From Alphaproteobacteria bacterium (lineage in GTDB: Bacteria; Pseudomonadota; Alphaproteobacteria; Rhodobacterales; Rhodobacteraceae): 15,278 bases of DNA. The position numbers and the translations under genes were made by a program. The DNA is taken from NCBI GenBank assembly GCA_013151535.1, contig JAADIC010000180.1, forward strand, positions 1 to 15,278, written 5' to 3'. Positions within the stretch are counted from its first letter, which is position 1, and the number at the start of each line of letters is the position of its first letter. The notes beneath the pieces are model-generated. The model saw only the letters and a program-made list of their open reading frames with translations. It was not told the DNA's origin and did not search any database. Below are positions 14,255 to 15,278 of the stretch, piece after piece.

Positions 14255-14267
14255 ACATGCTGAAAAG
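14242..14267. repeat. Perfect 8-bp inverted repeat upstream of the lytic transglycosylase gene
   Basis: CTTTTCAG (14242-14249) and CTGAAAAG (14260-14267) pair perfectly around a 10-nt loop. It lies between rnr and the next start codon at 14290, and an unused in-frame ATG (14257) falls in the loop. It could be an operator or a weak mRNA hairpin. Confidence 0.45.
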
Positions 14268-14289
14268 AAATCGAGCAGGAGATTTCGAT

Positions 14290-15278
14290 ATGCGTTACCG
14301 GATGGGGTTTCTGGCCCTGATTGGTGGAATATTGTTGGCCGGGATCGCGGCCGCATCCACTCAAGTAATAACCTTAGAGTCCCGCCCCAAACCGCGCCCG
14401 GCCAAGGCGGCGCAAACCGAGATTCGCGTGGCCTCGGCCAATGCGCGGTTTGATTTGTGGGTGAAGGCGTTTCGCAAAAAGGCGGTGAAAAAGGGAATTT
14501 CCGGCGCGGTTTATGATCGTGCCATGCGGGATGTTACCTTTGACCCTTCGGTGATCGAAAAGGATCGCAACCAGTCGGAATTCACCAAACAGATTTGGGA
14601 ATATCTTGACACGGCAACCTCGGATGCGCGGGTTCGCAACGGCAAAAAGGCGCTGGCAGAAAACCGTAAGCTACTGAAAAAAATTGAGAAAACCTATAAG
14701 GTTGATTACAAGATCGTGCTGGCGATCTGGGGGCTGGAAAGCGCTTATGGCGCGCATAAAGGCGACCGGCGGGTGCTTGATAGCTTGGCGACACTGGCTT
14801 TTGACGGGCGGCGCGGCAAGTTTTTTCAAGCCCAGTTGATTGCCGCTTTGCAGATCATTCAGGCGGGTGACATTCGTGCCAGTCAGATGACAGGCTCGTG
14901 GGCCGGGGCCATGGGCCATACGCAGTTTATTCCCACCAGCTATCTTGGCTACGCGCAGGATTTTCGCGGCGACGGGCGGCGTGATATTTGGGAGAACGAT
15001 CCGGCGGATGCACTGGCCTCGACCGCCAATTACCTGAAGCGCGCGGGTTGGATTTACGGCCAGCCCTGGGGGCTTGAGGTGCGCCTGCCAGCCGATTTCG
15101 ATTATTCCCAGACCAGCGAGCGGGTCAAGAAATCGGTGCCGGAATGGCGCAAGATGGGGGTGAAAACAATTGACGGCAAAAGGCTGCCGGATCACGGGGT
15201 CTCGTCGATTTTGCTACCTGCCGGGGCTAGGGGCGCGGCGTTTCTGATCTTCAAGAATTTTCAGGTGATCGAGCGGTA
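14290..15278 (+). CDS. Lytic murein transglycosylase, MltB-like (partial, 3' end outside window)
   Basis: 329 codons plus 2 nt are open to the right edge. After a signal peptide/anchor (MRYRMGFLALIGGILLAGIA, no lipobox cysteine seen) comes a basic linker and, from about residue 50, a GH103 (SLT_2) domain: the helical start FDLWVKAFRKKAVKKGISG, DRNQSEF, then AIWGLESAYGAHKG with catalytic E150, GSWAGAMGHTQFIPTSYL (202-219) and DGRRDIWENDPADALASTANYL. Such enzymes cut the MurNAc-GlcNAc bond of peptidoglycan, leaving 1,6-anhydroMurNAc, in the periplasm. ATG 14290 is chosen because AGGAG (14277-14281) is 8 nt upstream; an in-frame ATG at 14257 would add 11 residues without a good SD. The domain continues past the window, and a C-terminal peptidoglycan-binding domain may follow. 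Confidence 0.93.
   Translation, partial: MRYRMGFLALIGGILLAGIAAASTQVITLESRPKPRPAKAAQTEIRVASANARFDLWVKAFRKKAVKKGISGAVYDRAMRDVTFDPSVIEKDRNQSEFTKQIWEYLDTATSDARVRNGKKALAENRKLLKKIEKTYKVDYKIVLAIWGLESAYGAHKGDRRVLDSLATLAFDGRRGKFFQAQLIAALQIIQAGDIRASQMTGSWAGAMGHTQFIPTSYLGYAQDFRGDGRRDIWENDPADALASTANYLKRAGWIYGQPWGLEVRLPADFDYSQTSERVKKSVPEWRKMGVKTIDGKRLPDHGVSSILLPAGARGAAFLIFKNFQVIER

Noticed and set aside
14257..14292. Earlier ATG start (14257) for the lytic transglycosylase
   Set aside because: In frame but without a good SD, and it would place charged residues ahead of the signal peptide; ATG 14290 has AGGAG at 8 nt.

Overview
The window is about 15.3 kb of moderately GC-rich, densely packed bacterial chromosome. 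Gene content (class IV aminotransferase plus sulfotransferase-like pair, YggT, dapD/dapE neighbourhood, UMF1 transporter, MepA) and the protein sequences read by eye suggest an alphaproteobacterium, most likely of the Rhodobacteraceae/Roseobacteraceae type. That placement comes from recognition only; no search was run. I see no rRNA, tRNA, IS element, phage gene or CRISPR array.

Layout. (1) Positions 1-1571, minus strand: an operon yggT > class IV PLP aminotransferase > sulfotransferase-like protein (cut by the left edge), the last two sharing an ATGA overlap. (2) 1770-5562, plus strand: a hotdog thioesterase, a UMF1-type MFS transporter whose reading frame is broken by a +1 shift near 2737, the murein endopeptidase MepA and a secreted esterase-like/phytase-fold protein; the last three are end-to-end or overlapping. 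(3) 5559-6371, minus: a LOG-family protein, convergent with the previous gene through a shared TTAA. (4) 6472-7627, plus: dapD and a translationally coupled small protein I do not recognise. (5) 7593-9349: a MerR regulator (minus), a divergent membrane protein of unknown function with a textbook MerR-type promoter between them, a stand-alone PhnA C-terminal domain, and a periplasmic type-1 copper protein closed by a strong terminator. (6) 9482-11871, plus: a HAD phosphatase, dapE and a DUF2064/TIGR04282 glycosyltransferase-like protein. (7) 11955-14189, plus: RNase R, again with a +1 frame break (near 12507). (8) 14290 to the right edge: an MltB-type lytic transglycosylase, cut by the window end.

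How the genes fit together: there is a cell-wall theme. DapD and DapE make the diaminopimelate used for peptidoglycan cross-links and for lysine, MepA cuts those cross-links, and the lytic transglycosylase cuts the glycan strands. dapD and dapE are separated here by the MerR/membrane/PhnA-like/cupredoxin block, which reads as an independent regulatory module. The most interesting points are: the aminotransferase and sulfotransferase-like genes look like the two halves of a single fused plant protein; the aminotransferase lacks the usual PLP-contacting glutamate; the MerR-controlled membrane protein is of unknown function; and two otherwise intact genes carry +1 frame breaks, which points either to sequence errors or to real gene loss.
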